Shown here: positions 1 to 10,005 of the stretch, one piece after another
Position numbering within the stretch: position 1 is the first letter of the stretch
Layout: each line of letters starts with the position of its first letter
DNA from: Malus domestica
Taxonomy: Eukaryota; Streptophyta; Magnoliopsida; Rosales; Rosaceae
DNA: 64,000 nt
Reading direction: 5' to 3'
Assembly (NCBI RefSeq): GCF_042453785.1
Contig: NC_091674.1
Span: 29,895,501 to 29,959,500, forward strand
The notes under the pieces: model-generated
Database searches by the model: none
Seen by the model: the letters and a program-made list of their open reading frames with translations, nothing else
What the model was told of the DNA's origin: nothing
Translations under genes and position numbers: made by a program

Positions 1-782
1 AATTTGAATAATAATAGATACAAAGTTTCATTACTAGACATAATCAACCAAAGTCTATTGACTATAAATAACTAAAATAACTTAAAAAACGACTCAGTCA
101 AATGAATCTTTTACTGTTCTTGTGCTTCTTTGTTTAAAAAGACGAATCTCTTAAATAAATAATAAAGAAAATTACAAATTTGTAGAGAGAAGTGGGTGGA
201 TACAAAGCCTCCTCTTCTTTTTAATTAAATTATTATTCGTCCTTGTTGAAAAAAATAATATTGTCATTCATCATATAGAAAGTTGAATTTTTGGGCAGTT
301 TCAAACAGTTGAATCAAAACGTGATGGTGAATGCCAAATTTGATTGAGACGTTTATAAATGATGTTCAAATCTGCTTCTTAATTAATTTAGTCTTTGCCT
401 AACTTGCCATATTTTCTCGAAAGGTAGACTATTGACCAAAGAACTTTTTCTGCCGGTGTCTTTGAAGTTAATTTGTTGCACCGACAACTCACGAAACCAA
501 AACTCTCAGCCTTAATTAATTAACAATCCTAGCTAAAGTAAAAATAATAGATAAGACTAATACATAAAGATACCAAAGAAAGCAACGAAGAGGTTGCGGG
601 TCTGCGGTACCTGTTTTAGTGTCTCGTTTATGTGTTCTTAGTTGGTTGACATGTGTCCATTTAGTTAACTTAAAAATTAACGCAGTTAACTTTCGATCTA
701 TTAAAATACAAAACTTAAAATAAAATAAAAGATAAAAATATACAAGCGTTAACTCCTCCCGTCTGTGCACTACCCCATATTG
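1..782. other. AT-rich intergenic stretch, no gene seen
   Basis: No open reading frame with recognisable protein character. The sequence is AT-rich with scattered stop codons on both strands. I see no RNA gene or transposon ends before the palindrome that begins at 788. Confidence 0.5.
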
Positions 783-787
783 TTAAT

Positions 788-1818
788 GGCTAAATAGTCA
801 AAATGGTCAATGAGATTTGGATAACTCATCACTTTGGTCTCTGAGATTCTAAATCAATAAAAGTGGTCTCTGAGATTGTCCACCATCAATCATTTTGGTC
901 ATTCCGTTAAAAACTCTGTTAAATGTCCCGGAACTCTTGGCCGGAAGTTTGGGCAATTTTCAAAACTTCATAACTCATCGTTTCTTAACCAAATTCGACC
1001 AATAATATATCAAAATGAAAATAGGAAAGTGTAGAATACGATTATACCTATTTTGGAAGCCCAATGGTTGCCGGAGATGGCCTGAAAATAACCTCAAAGT
1101 TGACCGGTCCGAGCGAAAACTGGAAAACTCGCCGGAAACTAGGTAAACTTTAAATGTTCATAACTTCTTCAATACTCAACGAAATCAAGTGATTTAAAAA
1201 TGAAAATCATACTTCTCGATGAGACAAAGAGAATAGTACCTTTTTTATGGCTAGATTGCATTGGTTTGGCCGGAAAACGGCTCAAAAGTGGCTAACTCTA
1301 GACCAAGACAGCCAATTTCGAGTCCTTTTTCGGCCAAAACAAGGTGATTTAGCTGTAAAAAAAAAGGTACCATTCTCTTCGTCTCGTTGAGAAGTATGAT
1401 TTTCATTTTTGAATCACTTAATTTCGTTGAGTATTGAAGAAGTTATGAATGTTTAAAGTTTATCCAGTTTCTGGCAAGTTTTCCAGTTTTCCCTTAGACC
1501 AGTCAACTTTAAGGCTATTTTCCGGCCATCTCCAGCAACCATTGGGCTTCTAAATAGACATAATCTTATTCTACACTTTCCTATCTTCATTTTGATATTT
1601 TATGGGTCGAATTTGATTAAGAAACGATTGAGTTATGAAGCTTTGAAAATTGCCCAAACTTCCGGCCAAGAGTCCCAGGACACTTAACGGAGTTTTTAAT
1701 GGAATGACCAAAATGATGGATGGTGGACAATCTCAGGGACCACTTTTATTGATTTGGAATCTTAGGGACCAAAGTAATGAGTTATGCAAATCTCAAGGAC
1801 CATTTTGGCTATTTAGCC
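788..1818. mobile_element. 1,031-bp palindromic foldback/MITE-like element
   Basis: The left end reads GGCTAAATAGTCAAAATGGT and the right end is its imperfect inverted complement. The two arms (about 788-1250 and 1355-1818) stay complementary almost to the centre near 1300. The direct repeat TTAAT sits immediately outside both ends (783-787 and 1819-1823), which fits a target-site duplication. There is no transposase. The short reading frame at 1650-1838 lies in the right arm and is not a gene. Transcription through the element would give a long hairpin. The superfamily is not certain. Confidence 0.8.
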
Positions 1819-1888
1819 TTAATTTTCAATCTAAATGAGACATAAACGAGACATCAAAATCAGGACAACAAACCCGCAACCAGCAAGG

Positions 1889-2061
1889 AGGGATGAGGAT
1901 CCTCACATTATAATCGTTCATCGTATATTGTACGGTCAGTGTTCGTCATATATTGTTTGTATTTAATTTTAACTAAAAAATTCAAAATGATTTCTAGTAC
2001 GATGTACAATGAACGGATAGAATGTGAGGATCCTAAAAAGGATCCGGATGGGATCCAACGA
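1889..2061. mobile_element. MITE, family shared with 28,118-28,305
   Basis: A terminal inverted repeat is built around GGATCCTCACATT, followed by a sequence close to CGTTCATCGTA and its complement on the other side (TACGATGTACAATGAACGG). The same ends and the same ATTTAAAATTTAA-type core occur again near 28.1-28.3 kb. No coding capacity. Confidence 0.65.
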
Positions 2062-2884
2062 GGAGCAAGGAACATGCACGTAATTGCATGGAAATGCATA
2101 TATATTGCAATATTACGTTTCTTAGTGATGATGAGTTGACATCACTCTAAAAATCTTCACTTTTATTAGGCTATCTTCGACCCAATTTAGTTTTGTATTT
2201 TCAAGAATTCATATATACGTATGAGGTTAATCAGTGCATTCCTCTAACGGTAAGGGACCTATCATTTCCACACTCAACTCTATAATTTGTTAACATTTTG
2301 TATTTCTTTGAATGTTTTTTTTGCTAACAATTTTGGAATTAATTTTTGTATAATCTATCTTGTTTTATTTTTACAAACATTCTCATGTAAAAAAAATTCA
2401 AATTCCGAAGAATGGAACTTTTGGTAGTCAAATATGAGAAATTTTTTTTTTTTTTTTTTTTTTTGGATTTGTAAACAAATGGATGGAGATTTATAGAGTT
2501 TTGGTGTGAGATATGATTTTTATTAATTAATAATACTGTTGTGATTGTTGGATTCAAATATGAGCTGTTGAATCTTTATTATTATCAGGCGCGACAAATA
2601 TTGTATGATAACAGCTCGCCAATCTCAACTTGTTGTGAGCCCGCCCACAGCGAATTCTTCGTCCCTGTTACTTCTAACGCGCGAGCCCGCCAATCCCCCC
2701 CCCCCCCCTCCTCCCTCCTTTCATGTGTTGCTGCGGCTTGTTGGCCCTCTTCCCACTGGCACTTCTTATTCTTATGGGGTGGATGCAAGACCCAAATACT
2801 CACCCCCAAACCCAAATTCATATTTTTCTCACTCGAAAATACATTTTTTGGAGACGACTTGGACCCAAAATCTGAGTTGTTTTT
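2062..2884. other. intergenic, low-complexity tracts, no gene
   Basis: Contains a T-tract of about 22 bases near 2443-2464 and a C-tract of about 12 bases near 2695-2708. Overlapping reading frames of 72-129 codons here run through these tracts and show no domain, so I do not call them genes. Confidence 0.5.
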
Positions 2885-3014
2885 AAGGAAAACTAATAAA
2901 AATGATTTGAAAACTTTAAGGACAAAATAAAGGATAAAGTGAATAATACTAAAATTGACTTTTTAGTTTTTTGTCAAAGTGAACAATACCGAGAGCTTTT
3001 CATCAAAGTTCTTT
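2885..3014 (+). mobile_element. short hAT-like MITE (AAGGAAAACTAA family), copy 1
   Basis: Begins AAGGAAAACTAATAAAAATG and ends near GCTTTTCATCAAAGTTCTTT. It resembles the better-bounded copy at 6561-6714, sharing the phrases 'ggacaaaataaa', 'gactttttag' and 'gtgaacaatacc'. Non-coding. Confidence 0.65.
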
Positions 3015-3835
3015 TTTTTTTTTTCTGTTTTTTTTTCCACCACCCGTTGGAGACAGACTTAGGTTTGCTCTTCTTCCCTCACAATTCTTCTGATACATAA
3101 CCATGCATAAAATCTTAGTTTGGAATTACAATCTGGGAATTAGCAATTAATCATTTTCATTCCTTTTTCTGGGGCTAGGCAAGCAAAGAGAATGACACAC
3201 AAGCTTGCATCCAGATGGGCCTATGGATATAGTTACTTTATCACAAGCAATAATCTTAACGACGAACAAAAAATTGTCAAGAATTCATGCCCTACATATA
3301 ATACATTATAAACTTTTGAACTTTGTCACATCTTATTCAATGCGTTATTAAGATTACATCATAAGTCAATTTTTAACAAGCGTGTCACATCATCACTCTA
3401 ACCGAACTTTACACAGAATTGCACGGCAAATGCAACATCGACCGATATGGAGAGCAAAATCTAATAGTTCCGCAAACCTGAAGGACCACCTGCGATGTAA
3501 CTAGTTTGCTACTTTATCAACTTTCTTTAGCCTCTGCCTAATTTATATGGAAGCATCACTAAGTTTGGCACATCAATTAAATGTAGATAAAAAAAAGGTA
3601 TGAATCTCAAGAGCGAAAAACAAAGGATGTAAAGCAGAAGACCGCTCACCCGAAGGCAGCTCTGGCATTTTCACAGTGGTGTTACATTTTCGGTTAGCGT
3701 TTTGCTTCCCTACAGAAAAACCAATGCGAAATTTAGTCGTAATCTTTAGGATCTCAAAACAAATACAGCTATGCCACTAATTCCCCAAGAGAGTTTATTT
3801 GAACCGGGTTGGACTTCTCCTAGCGTAATAGCATA
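3015..3835. other. intergenic stretch, nothing recognised
   Basis: AT-rich, with a T-rich tract near 3010-3035. No gene or clear repeat ends seen. Confidence 0.4.
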
Positions 3836-3837
3836 TC

Positions 3838-4067
3838 TTGATGGCATGCTGCCCTTTCACTTGGAGTTAGTAGTCTGGTGGTGGAAGGTGATTCGAAGAT
3901 TCTCATTGATGCAATTAACGGGATATGTTTTACTTCTTGGCATCTCACTGCCTTGGTATTCAATATTCAGAGGACTGCTTGCAACTTCCAGAATATAATC
4001 TTTCAGTCATATCTATTGAGAAGCTAATTTTGTTGCTGATGCGTTAGCTAGAACTGAACATCTGTGT
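3838..4067 (+). pseudogene. RNase H-like (RVT_3-type) domain relic, frameshifted
   Basis: From about 3858 one frame reads SLGVSSLVVEGDSKILIDAI, a phrase typical of the plant RNase H-like domain found in LINE-type retroelements and their host relatives. That frame stops at 4027. In the next frame the conserved end of the domain appears (EANFVADALARTEH, about 4020-4062). The two halves are therefore separated by a frameshift. No reverse transcriptase is visible upstream. This is best read as the decayed 3' end of a retroelement. The family call rests on motif recognition only. Confidence 0.6.
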
Positions 4068-4068
4068 T

Positions 4069-5567
4069 AGAGTAAAATTGGCAATTTCTAAATAAAACGT
4101 CTGAGTCTGTAATGTCTTAGACTAGTGCATGTCTCAATTGTAATTGCCTTAGTCTAAGTATGTCTCTCATGCTTTCGATCACAAAAATAATAAGCGTTTC
4201 AGATAAATCCACTCAGGTAAGTTTGTCATGCATTTACATTACATATAGTTTTGGTTCAAATTCATTATTAATTTTTGGCTGCATACGAACTGATTAATTT
4301 GGTTATTTTAGTTTGGACTTAACTAACAGCCCATTTAGTTGTTGTGGCTAATTAGGAGATGTTGTGAGCTAAATAAGTTTTATTTGATTAATACTTGGAG
4401 CTTATTTGATGTCTATCACATGCTGAGAAAAACGTGGTGATAATCTGGAATTAGTTTGCTAGTCATATTTCTTCCTTTTTCATCTTAATCTTGTAGAGTT
4501 TTAAGTCATGTTGACTTCTCCTACTGCAGCCTATTTATAGATGCATTAGATTAGGGTTTTGGCTGCTGCTGCCGCATGCGTTTAATATACAGATTCTGCT
4601 TTTCAATTGCGGTCATATACAAGCACTGGTAAAAGAGATTTTGCAGCTTCCTTATTGTGTTAGTCGGCAGCCATGCATTAGGAAGAAAAGAAAATCATAT
4701 TTTCTTCATTGTTTTTTCAGAGTATTGCTGCATGCGTTAGGTTTTTTACAAGTCATCATCATATCATAATTTTTGCTGCTGCATGTATTAAAACATGCTT
4801 TTGTGTTTTGGTTTTTGCTGCATGTTTTAGAATACATACATATATTCTTATATATTGCTGCATGCTCTGAAGGTATGTATTGTAGTTTGCATTTGATGCA
4901 GCACCATGCACTGAAAGCATCGTCATTCATATAACAGCAGAAAGTTTGTTTTCCATGTCGGTCAGCAGCCTGTGTTTTTAAAAGAAAAATCATATTTTTC
5001 CCGTGAGGTTTATGGTAGAAAAATCAGTTTGTATCCACAAGTGTTTCTTTTAAAGACAAATTTAGTTTTGTTCACTGATTTTTTATTGTGCCTTAATCGA
5101 AATCAATTATGAAAATGTGCCTTGTGATTTTCATAATTGATTGATTTTTAAAATTATTTCATTTCATTCATTCTGTATGATCGTGTTAGTATCCTGCAAA
5201 GTTCAAGGATGGAGTGATTGACGGTCGCCTTCGAAAGCTGAAGAGAGATCGAGTAGCAAAGCGTAAAGACAAAGCTGCCAGTTAACATGTATGTCTAGTT
5301 GATGAGTTTTGTAAGTCTTTTTGTATTTGTTTTTCTCGTAGTGTTTTTTGGCTTGAGAGCCCGAGGATTTTCCCAATGGTGGGTTTTGCCTCGTTAAATC
5401 CTACATCTTGTGTGCACATTTTATTTGTTGTTTTTAACTGCATACACGTTGGATAATTTGATATGTGTTGTGAATGTGAAAATTAAATTAAAATTGAATT
5501 GAATTTTTAAGTCGGAACTTATTCACCCCCTCTAGGTTAAACTAATACCCATCATAGAACTTTCAAT
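4069..5567 (+). mobile_element. possible solo LTR or LTR fragment
   Basis: Begins near TGTTAGAG and has a TATA-like CTATTTATAGATG around 4529. The late part carries phrases common at 3' ends of plant copia LTRs (TGGTGGGTTTTGCCTCGTTA at 5380 and CTTATTCACCCCCTCTAGG at 5518). Between 4560 and 4970 there are many GCTGCATG-like repeats. At 5212-5285 a short frame ends FKDGVIDGRLRKLKRDRVAK... and stops, looking like a terminal exon or captured coding scrap of unknown origin. I found no clear target duplication, so both ends are approximate. Confidence 0.35.
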
Positions 5568-6557
5568 TCTCATGAGAGTCCCTCTTGGCGGTACACTTCT
5601 CCCTTGTGAGGCTCGTGCTGCTTGGTCTTGGGACTTCTGTTGTAATTCTTGCCCTAGGGGCTTCTCTTTGTAACTGTTCTACTTCTTGACGCTGTGAACA
5701 TTGACGCAATGGCCAAGCACCAGCTCATTAGGGACAACCGGACAAGTTCAGGACATAAGAAATAACGCTGGGCATCTTCACTGGGTATAGGTTACCACCC
5801 TATATGCAATATGTAATGACTATCACTATCCTCACTTCCGCCGCCACCACCTTACTATGACCATCACCACCTTTCTATGACCATCCCCAGCATACTTACC
5901 GTGACCACCGTGATTGCCATGACCTAAACCGACACGCCAACAGGCCATCACCACTGTAACACAACGTCCTACCACCACTATTCTATTGTAGTCGTCGCCA
6001 CAACCACAGCTGCCTCATGGCCACGGTGGCGACCACATGACTATACTACTCTTGAAAAATCTTTTTGGGCCTACTTTTCCATAGAAAATGGCACCCAACA
6101 ACAAGAACTAGAACTACTACTACAAAACGCTTCTGCTTTTTCAAAAGCGAAAAAATTCACTGATGTTCGATTGCTTCTTGAAAAATCACATAAAGTACTA
6201 TCTTCAAGAATTACACAACAAGTATCTTTTTCAAAAACACTTCAAATGTATGTTTTAATTTTAAGCACTTTCAACATTTTCCAATTGATATTTGAAACAT
6301 TCTGATTCAATTCATTTATCACGAGCATTATTCTAATTCACGTATCTCTCAAATGTATAATGACACATATGAAATCCATGGAAAATACTAGTTCCATTTC
6401 AGAATCTGCAATCCATAATAATTGATCTCATTCCTACTCCTTACTTTCTCCTCTCAATTCACGACTTCCCCTGCTCCAAACAAGTAAACAAGTGGAAACT
6501 GAAATATAGTGGTAACACTTATTTTTTCGGAAGTGAAGATAATACTTTGGTTTATTT
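5568..6557. other. intergenic with hAT-type MITE remnant
   Basis: 5750-6050 is rich in CCACC/CATCACC triplets and codes for nothing recognisable. About 6110-6310 (AAAACGCTTCTGCTTTTTCA onward) resembles the 'gcacttctaaaaacg' repeat family also seen near 9.8, 23.9, 28.4 and 57.3 kb. Confidence 0.4.
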
Positions 6558-6560
6558 AAA

Positions 6561-6714
6561 AGGAAAACGAATGAAAATGGCAAAAAAACTTTCAATTTAA
6601 CGATAAGGACAAAATAAAAAGTAAAATAAATAATAACATGATTAATTTTTTAATAAAAAAATACGATTTTTCGTTAAAATAAACAATATCATAAGATTTT
6701 CATTAAAATTTCCT
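6561..6714 (+). mobile_element. hAT-like MITE with 8-bp target duplication, copy 2
   Basis: A 154-bp element with ends AGGAAAAC and TTTCCT, flanked on both sides by the perfect direct repeat TATTTAAA (6553-6560 and 6715-6722). An 8-bp duplication is the hallmark of hAT transposons. Further copies or fragments lie at 2885-3014, 42,253-42,360, 42,400-42,535 and 59,078-59,180. Non-autonomous, no ORF. It lies about 200 bp upstream of the probable transcription start of the ERF gene. Confidence 0.8.
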
Positions 6715-7341
6715 TATTTAAACTTGAAATACCCAAAACATTCCTTAAACGAGCGTTGAAAATGACAAAACAACCTTTTATTAATGGTGGAGGCCCCACT
6801 CTTGTCCTACTGCAGGGAAAAGGCTGAATTGTAATTGTGACACAAGCTGTTTCCCAAATCCGTCCTCTTCTCTCCCTCTTAAATGGCTCTTCCCCCAAAT
6901 TACCATTTCAGTCCCTCCAAAAAAAAAAAAAACAGAGGGTGGGACTGAGGAGAGAGAAAGTAGAGGGAGAGTGACTGGGGCTCGTGTGTGTTCTTCTTCA
7001 GAGATAACACCAAGAAAGCAGAATCATCACACCACCTTGAGTAAGAATCAAGCTTTCCCATTACCATTTTGGTTCCATCGAATTTCTTTTTGATTTTTCG
7101 TAGATTTTATCTCCCTTTCCTGTAAAATTCTTGAGGCTTTCTTTTGGGTAACAAAAAAGTCTGAATTTTCTCTGCCGTTGATTCCAAATCTTCTGCTTGT
7201 TTTTTATTCTGGGATCTTTTTCTGATCTGGGTTTCCGATTTCTTGTGTTATTTCCCCAGATTCTCTCTTGTTTTTGCTCTCTCTGCTTGCATAAATTAAG
7301 TTTTTTTTCGAGAAAACAGAGGAGGTTGGCACAGAAGATTT

Positions 7342-7785
7342 ATGTCGTCTAGATTTTATCTATCGACCGGAGCTCCGAAGAAGCTCTCGAAATCTTATCA
7401 GTCTCTCTTTTGCATGCACAAACAGATTTCATCTGTTTTTTGCATGCCATTAAGATCACAAAGGTATGTGGGTTTTATTTACTAATTATTAATTTATTAC
7501 TCTCGTGTTTAATATTATGTGTTTTCAATTTTCAATTTTTATGATATTTAATGTACGAATGAACATCAGTATTTGTGCTTTGTGGAATTTTGTTTGATGG
7601 GTTTTTTGTTTTAGGGGTTTTTGATGGGTTTAAGGTCTTTGATTTGTTGTAATTTTGGTTTTCGTTGATGAACTTTGTGCAGGAGTTGCTCTGGAGTGAA
7701 GTGCTTTGAGGCATTCAGAATACAATTTTCGATTTCGGTTTCGATTTCTGGACTCGGGTTTTTGAGGGTTTTGGGTTTTTCTTGA
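7342..7785 (+). CDS. spliced upstream ORF in the ERF gene leader (74 aa)
   Basis: Two parts, 7342-7463 and 7683-7785, separated by a 5'UTR intron with GTATGT donor and TTGTGCAG acceptor. Together they make 75 codons including the stop at 7783-7785. The first exon reads MSSRFYLSTGAPKKLSKSYQ..., continues through a Cys/Met-rich stretch (LFCMHKQ, VFCMP) and stays open across the splice (SQR then SCSGVKCFEAF). It ends 87 bp before the main ATG. I recall that Arabidopsis CRF10/ERF118 mRNAs carry a conserved-peptide uORF, and this fits, but I cannot confirm the alignment. If so, it probably represses translation of the downstream ORF by stalling or limiting reinitiation. Confidence 0.6.
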
Positions 7786-7872
7786 TATTTTGAGAGAAAT
7801 TTTCTTTTCTTTTCTTGTTTTTGGGTACAGGGGGTTTAGGGGTTATAGGGGGTTTAGGGGTTTGAGTTCAAA

Positions 7873-8898
7873 ATGCCGGGGATGAAAACCGTAGTCTTGA
7901 ATCAACATGTGAGCTGGAACAAATTGAAGAAAAAGCAGCCTGCCATGGAAGAGAATGCAGGTTACATGAAGAGAATTCGGATTATATACAATGATCCTGA
8001 TGCCACCGACTATTCGAGTGAAGATGGTGAGGAGTATGATATTGAGGGAAATCTATTTCAGCATTGTAAGCGCTTTGTTTCGGAGATTTTGGTTGTGGAA
8101 ACGGAATGTGAATCATCTGCAGGGACCAATGGAGGCAAAATTGGTCATAGGATGGGCTTTGGTGACTCTAAGAAATGTAATAGAGTGCTCCCTAAGGGAG
8201 TTCGACGAAGAAAATGGGGAAAATATGCAGCGGAGATTCAAGATCCATTCCAAAGGATTCGAAAATGGCTTGGCACTTTTAATACAGCAGAGGAGGCTGC
8301 CGCTGCTTATCAGCAAAAGAAGCGTGAGTTTGAAACCATACAGTCACAGCAAAAGATTAAGAGCCGCCGCAAAAACATTCAATTATCAGATAAGCATGAG
8401 TTTGAGAGTTCGCAATTAATGGAGGGAGCCAAGCATGAGCTTCAGGGCGTTCCTTTATCAGAGGAGGGTCAGGATTCATCGTTTTGCCATCCGTCACCAT
8501 CATCTGTGCTTGAAATATCTGGTTCAGCTTCGCTTAGTTTTGAACTCGAAAAGTTGAAGGAAGAATCTTGTGTGGAAGTTTCTGGGGGAGAAGGCGCTGT
8601 GCAGCAACCAGTTTTTGAAGAAGAGGAATCCATTCCAATGTTACCACCATTGGATGTCGAACAGTTGAATTTGGGATGTGACGGCAATTACATGTATTCT
8701 AGCTTGGACCAGTTCTTTGATGGCATGTGTGATATTGTTGATGATGGTATGACAGACATAGTTGATTATCCCGTTTGCAACGATAAAAAAGGCGAGGTTA
8801 TATGTCTTCCCCCACTCGACTCAGATTTTGGTCAGCAGGATTTCTCTTGGATTGATCAGAAACCAGAACAGGTTATGCCCATGAAGTTTTGTAGTTAG
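7873..8898 (+). CDS. AP2/ERF transcription factor, cytokinin response factor type (ERF118/CRF10-like)
   Basis: A 341-aa nuclear DNA-binding protein in one exon. The CRF region is at residues 33-75 ([20 protein letters not shown], then KRFVSEILV). The AP2 domain is at about 107-155, with [14 protein letters not shown], the WLGTF core and EEAAAAY, and it should bind GCC-box-like DNA. A SPSSVL motif near 208-213 matches the putative phosphorylation site of CRFs. The C-terminal half is acidic and probably activating. The AP2 domain is somewhat divergent after the core ([12 protein letters not shown] instead of the usual AYDxAA), as in the ERF116-119 branch. The gene has a leader of roughly 900 bases with an intron (7464-7682) and a spliced uORF. 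The start is the first ATG in frame after that leader. Confidence 0.9.
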   Translation: MPGMKTVVLNQHVSWNKLKKKQPAMEENAGYMKRIRIIYNDPDATDYSSEDGEEYDIEGNLFQHCKRFVSEILVVETECESSAGTNGGKIGHRMGFGDSKKCNRVLPKGVRRRKWGKYAAEIQDPFQRIRKWLGTFNTAEEAAAAYQQKKREFETIQSQQKIKSRRKNIQLSDKHEFESSQLMEGAKHELQGVPLSEEGQDSSFCHPSPSSVLEISGSASLSFELEKLKEESCVEVSGGEGAVQQPVFEEEESIPMLPPLDVEQLNLGCDGNYMYSSLDQFFDGMCDIVDDGMTDIVDYPVCNDKKGEVICLPPLDSDFGQQDFSWIDQKPEQVMPMKFCS

Positions 8899-9183
8899 GA
8901 ATTACCAGTAGTTTATCTAGTACAAGTTGCACAATAAAAAGCTCAAGAAATGTTTGAGCAGCGGGTGTTTGAGGTTATCGTTTCCTATGTTCGGAGAGTT
9001 CTTGGGTTTTCATTGTGCTTTTCGGGGCCGTCCCAAGATTTTTCCAACTCTCATGACTTAAGAGTGGTAATATGTGTGAGTAAGCTACTATATATTGAAC
9101 CTTTGTTTCCTCCTTCGCATTTTGTATTAAGTTATTAACGACGAATCATCTGTGTCAAATTATGATTTTCAGGTAAGTAGAAA
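8899..9183. other. 3' UTR of the ERF gene and spacer
   Basis: CAATAAAAAG at 8931 could act as a polyadenylation signal about 35 bp after the stop codon. The rest shows no gene. Confidence 0.4.
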
Positions 9184-9403
9184 GGAGGCAGATTGTCTGC
9201 CCTCCATTTATGATGCCATTCCTATCCCTTTCTATTTGTACGGTTACGATTAAGCCACGTCAACATTTTATATTCTTATTGCTTTTTATCTTATTATCTT
9301 TATAAAAAAATCAATATAAAATGTTGATAAAACTTAATCGTGATCGTACAAATAAAAGATGATGAGAAGGGCACCATAATAAAAGGGCAGACAATCTGCC
9401 TCC
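9184..9403. mobile_element. 220-bp MITE with long terminal inverted repeats
   Basis: Starts GGAGGCAGATTGTCTGCCC and ends with its exact reverse complement GGGCAGACAATCTGCCTCC. Inner arms are also complementary (TACGATTAAGCCACG... against ...AACTTAATCGTGATCGTA). The flanks AAGTAGAAA and AGGTAGGAA could be a degraded 9-bp target duplication, which would suggest a Mutator-like origin. Lies about 285 bp past the ERF stop codon. Confidence 0.8.
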
Positions 9404-9764
9404 AGGTAGGAATGACTACGAAATCTTTGTCGATTCTCAAATGTAAAAAGTTGCTTTGCTGTATGTTTAAGCGAAAGACAGCACTAACTTGGCAGACAAA
9501 AATCATGAAGAGACAAAAACAGTGGGTTTGGATTAGTGTATAGTGTGTGTCTGAGTAGGCGTGTCGTCGAAGGAGGGCTGCTAATATGGCCTGGAAAGGC
9601 GGCTAATTGAGGTTAAGCTGTCACTTTCAATTGATAAACACTTTTGAGTCCACATGGTTAACCAACCATGATTTCGCCCGCACGGTTCGATTTCGATGGG
9701 TCCGAAGCCACATTCAATAATATAAAGCTGACCAAGTGAATTATGATATGTATAGAGGCCCAAA

Positions 9765-10005
9765 ATGGTTCGTTTAAAAATGTTTTTAACATGATTAAAA
9801 ACGGCTTTAGAGAAAACTTTTGTGTTTCAAAACTACTTGAAGTGTTTCATGCAAGAAACATTAGTTATGTGCTTCTTGTAGAAAGCACTTCAACTATCTT
9901 TTAGGATCCACTTGCATTTTTGCTAAAGATAGGTTCCAAAAATATTTTCACCAGTAATCTATTCAACAATTTTAAAAGCACTTCGAAACGAACCATTTAA
10001 ACTTG
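9765..10005. repeat. MITE of the 'gcacttcaaaacgaacc' family
   Basis: Bounded by AATGGTTCGTTTAAAAATG and AAGCACTTCGAAACGAACCA, which are roughly inverted. Phrases such as 'gcaagaaaca' and 'gaaagcacttcaa' recur near 23.81-24.04, 28.33-28.49, 6.11-6.31 and 57.25-57.44 kb. Non-coding. Confidence 0.55.

Noticed and set aside
2541-2930. Overlapping frames of 93 and 129 codons
   Set aside because: They run through C- and T-tracts, have Pro/Ser low complexity, no domain and no flanking splice context.
4706-4993. 95-codon Cys-rich frame on the minus strand
   Set aside because: Made of repeated GCTGCATG-type sequence inside an LTR-like region. Cysteines are not arranged as a known domain.
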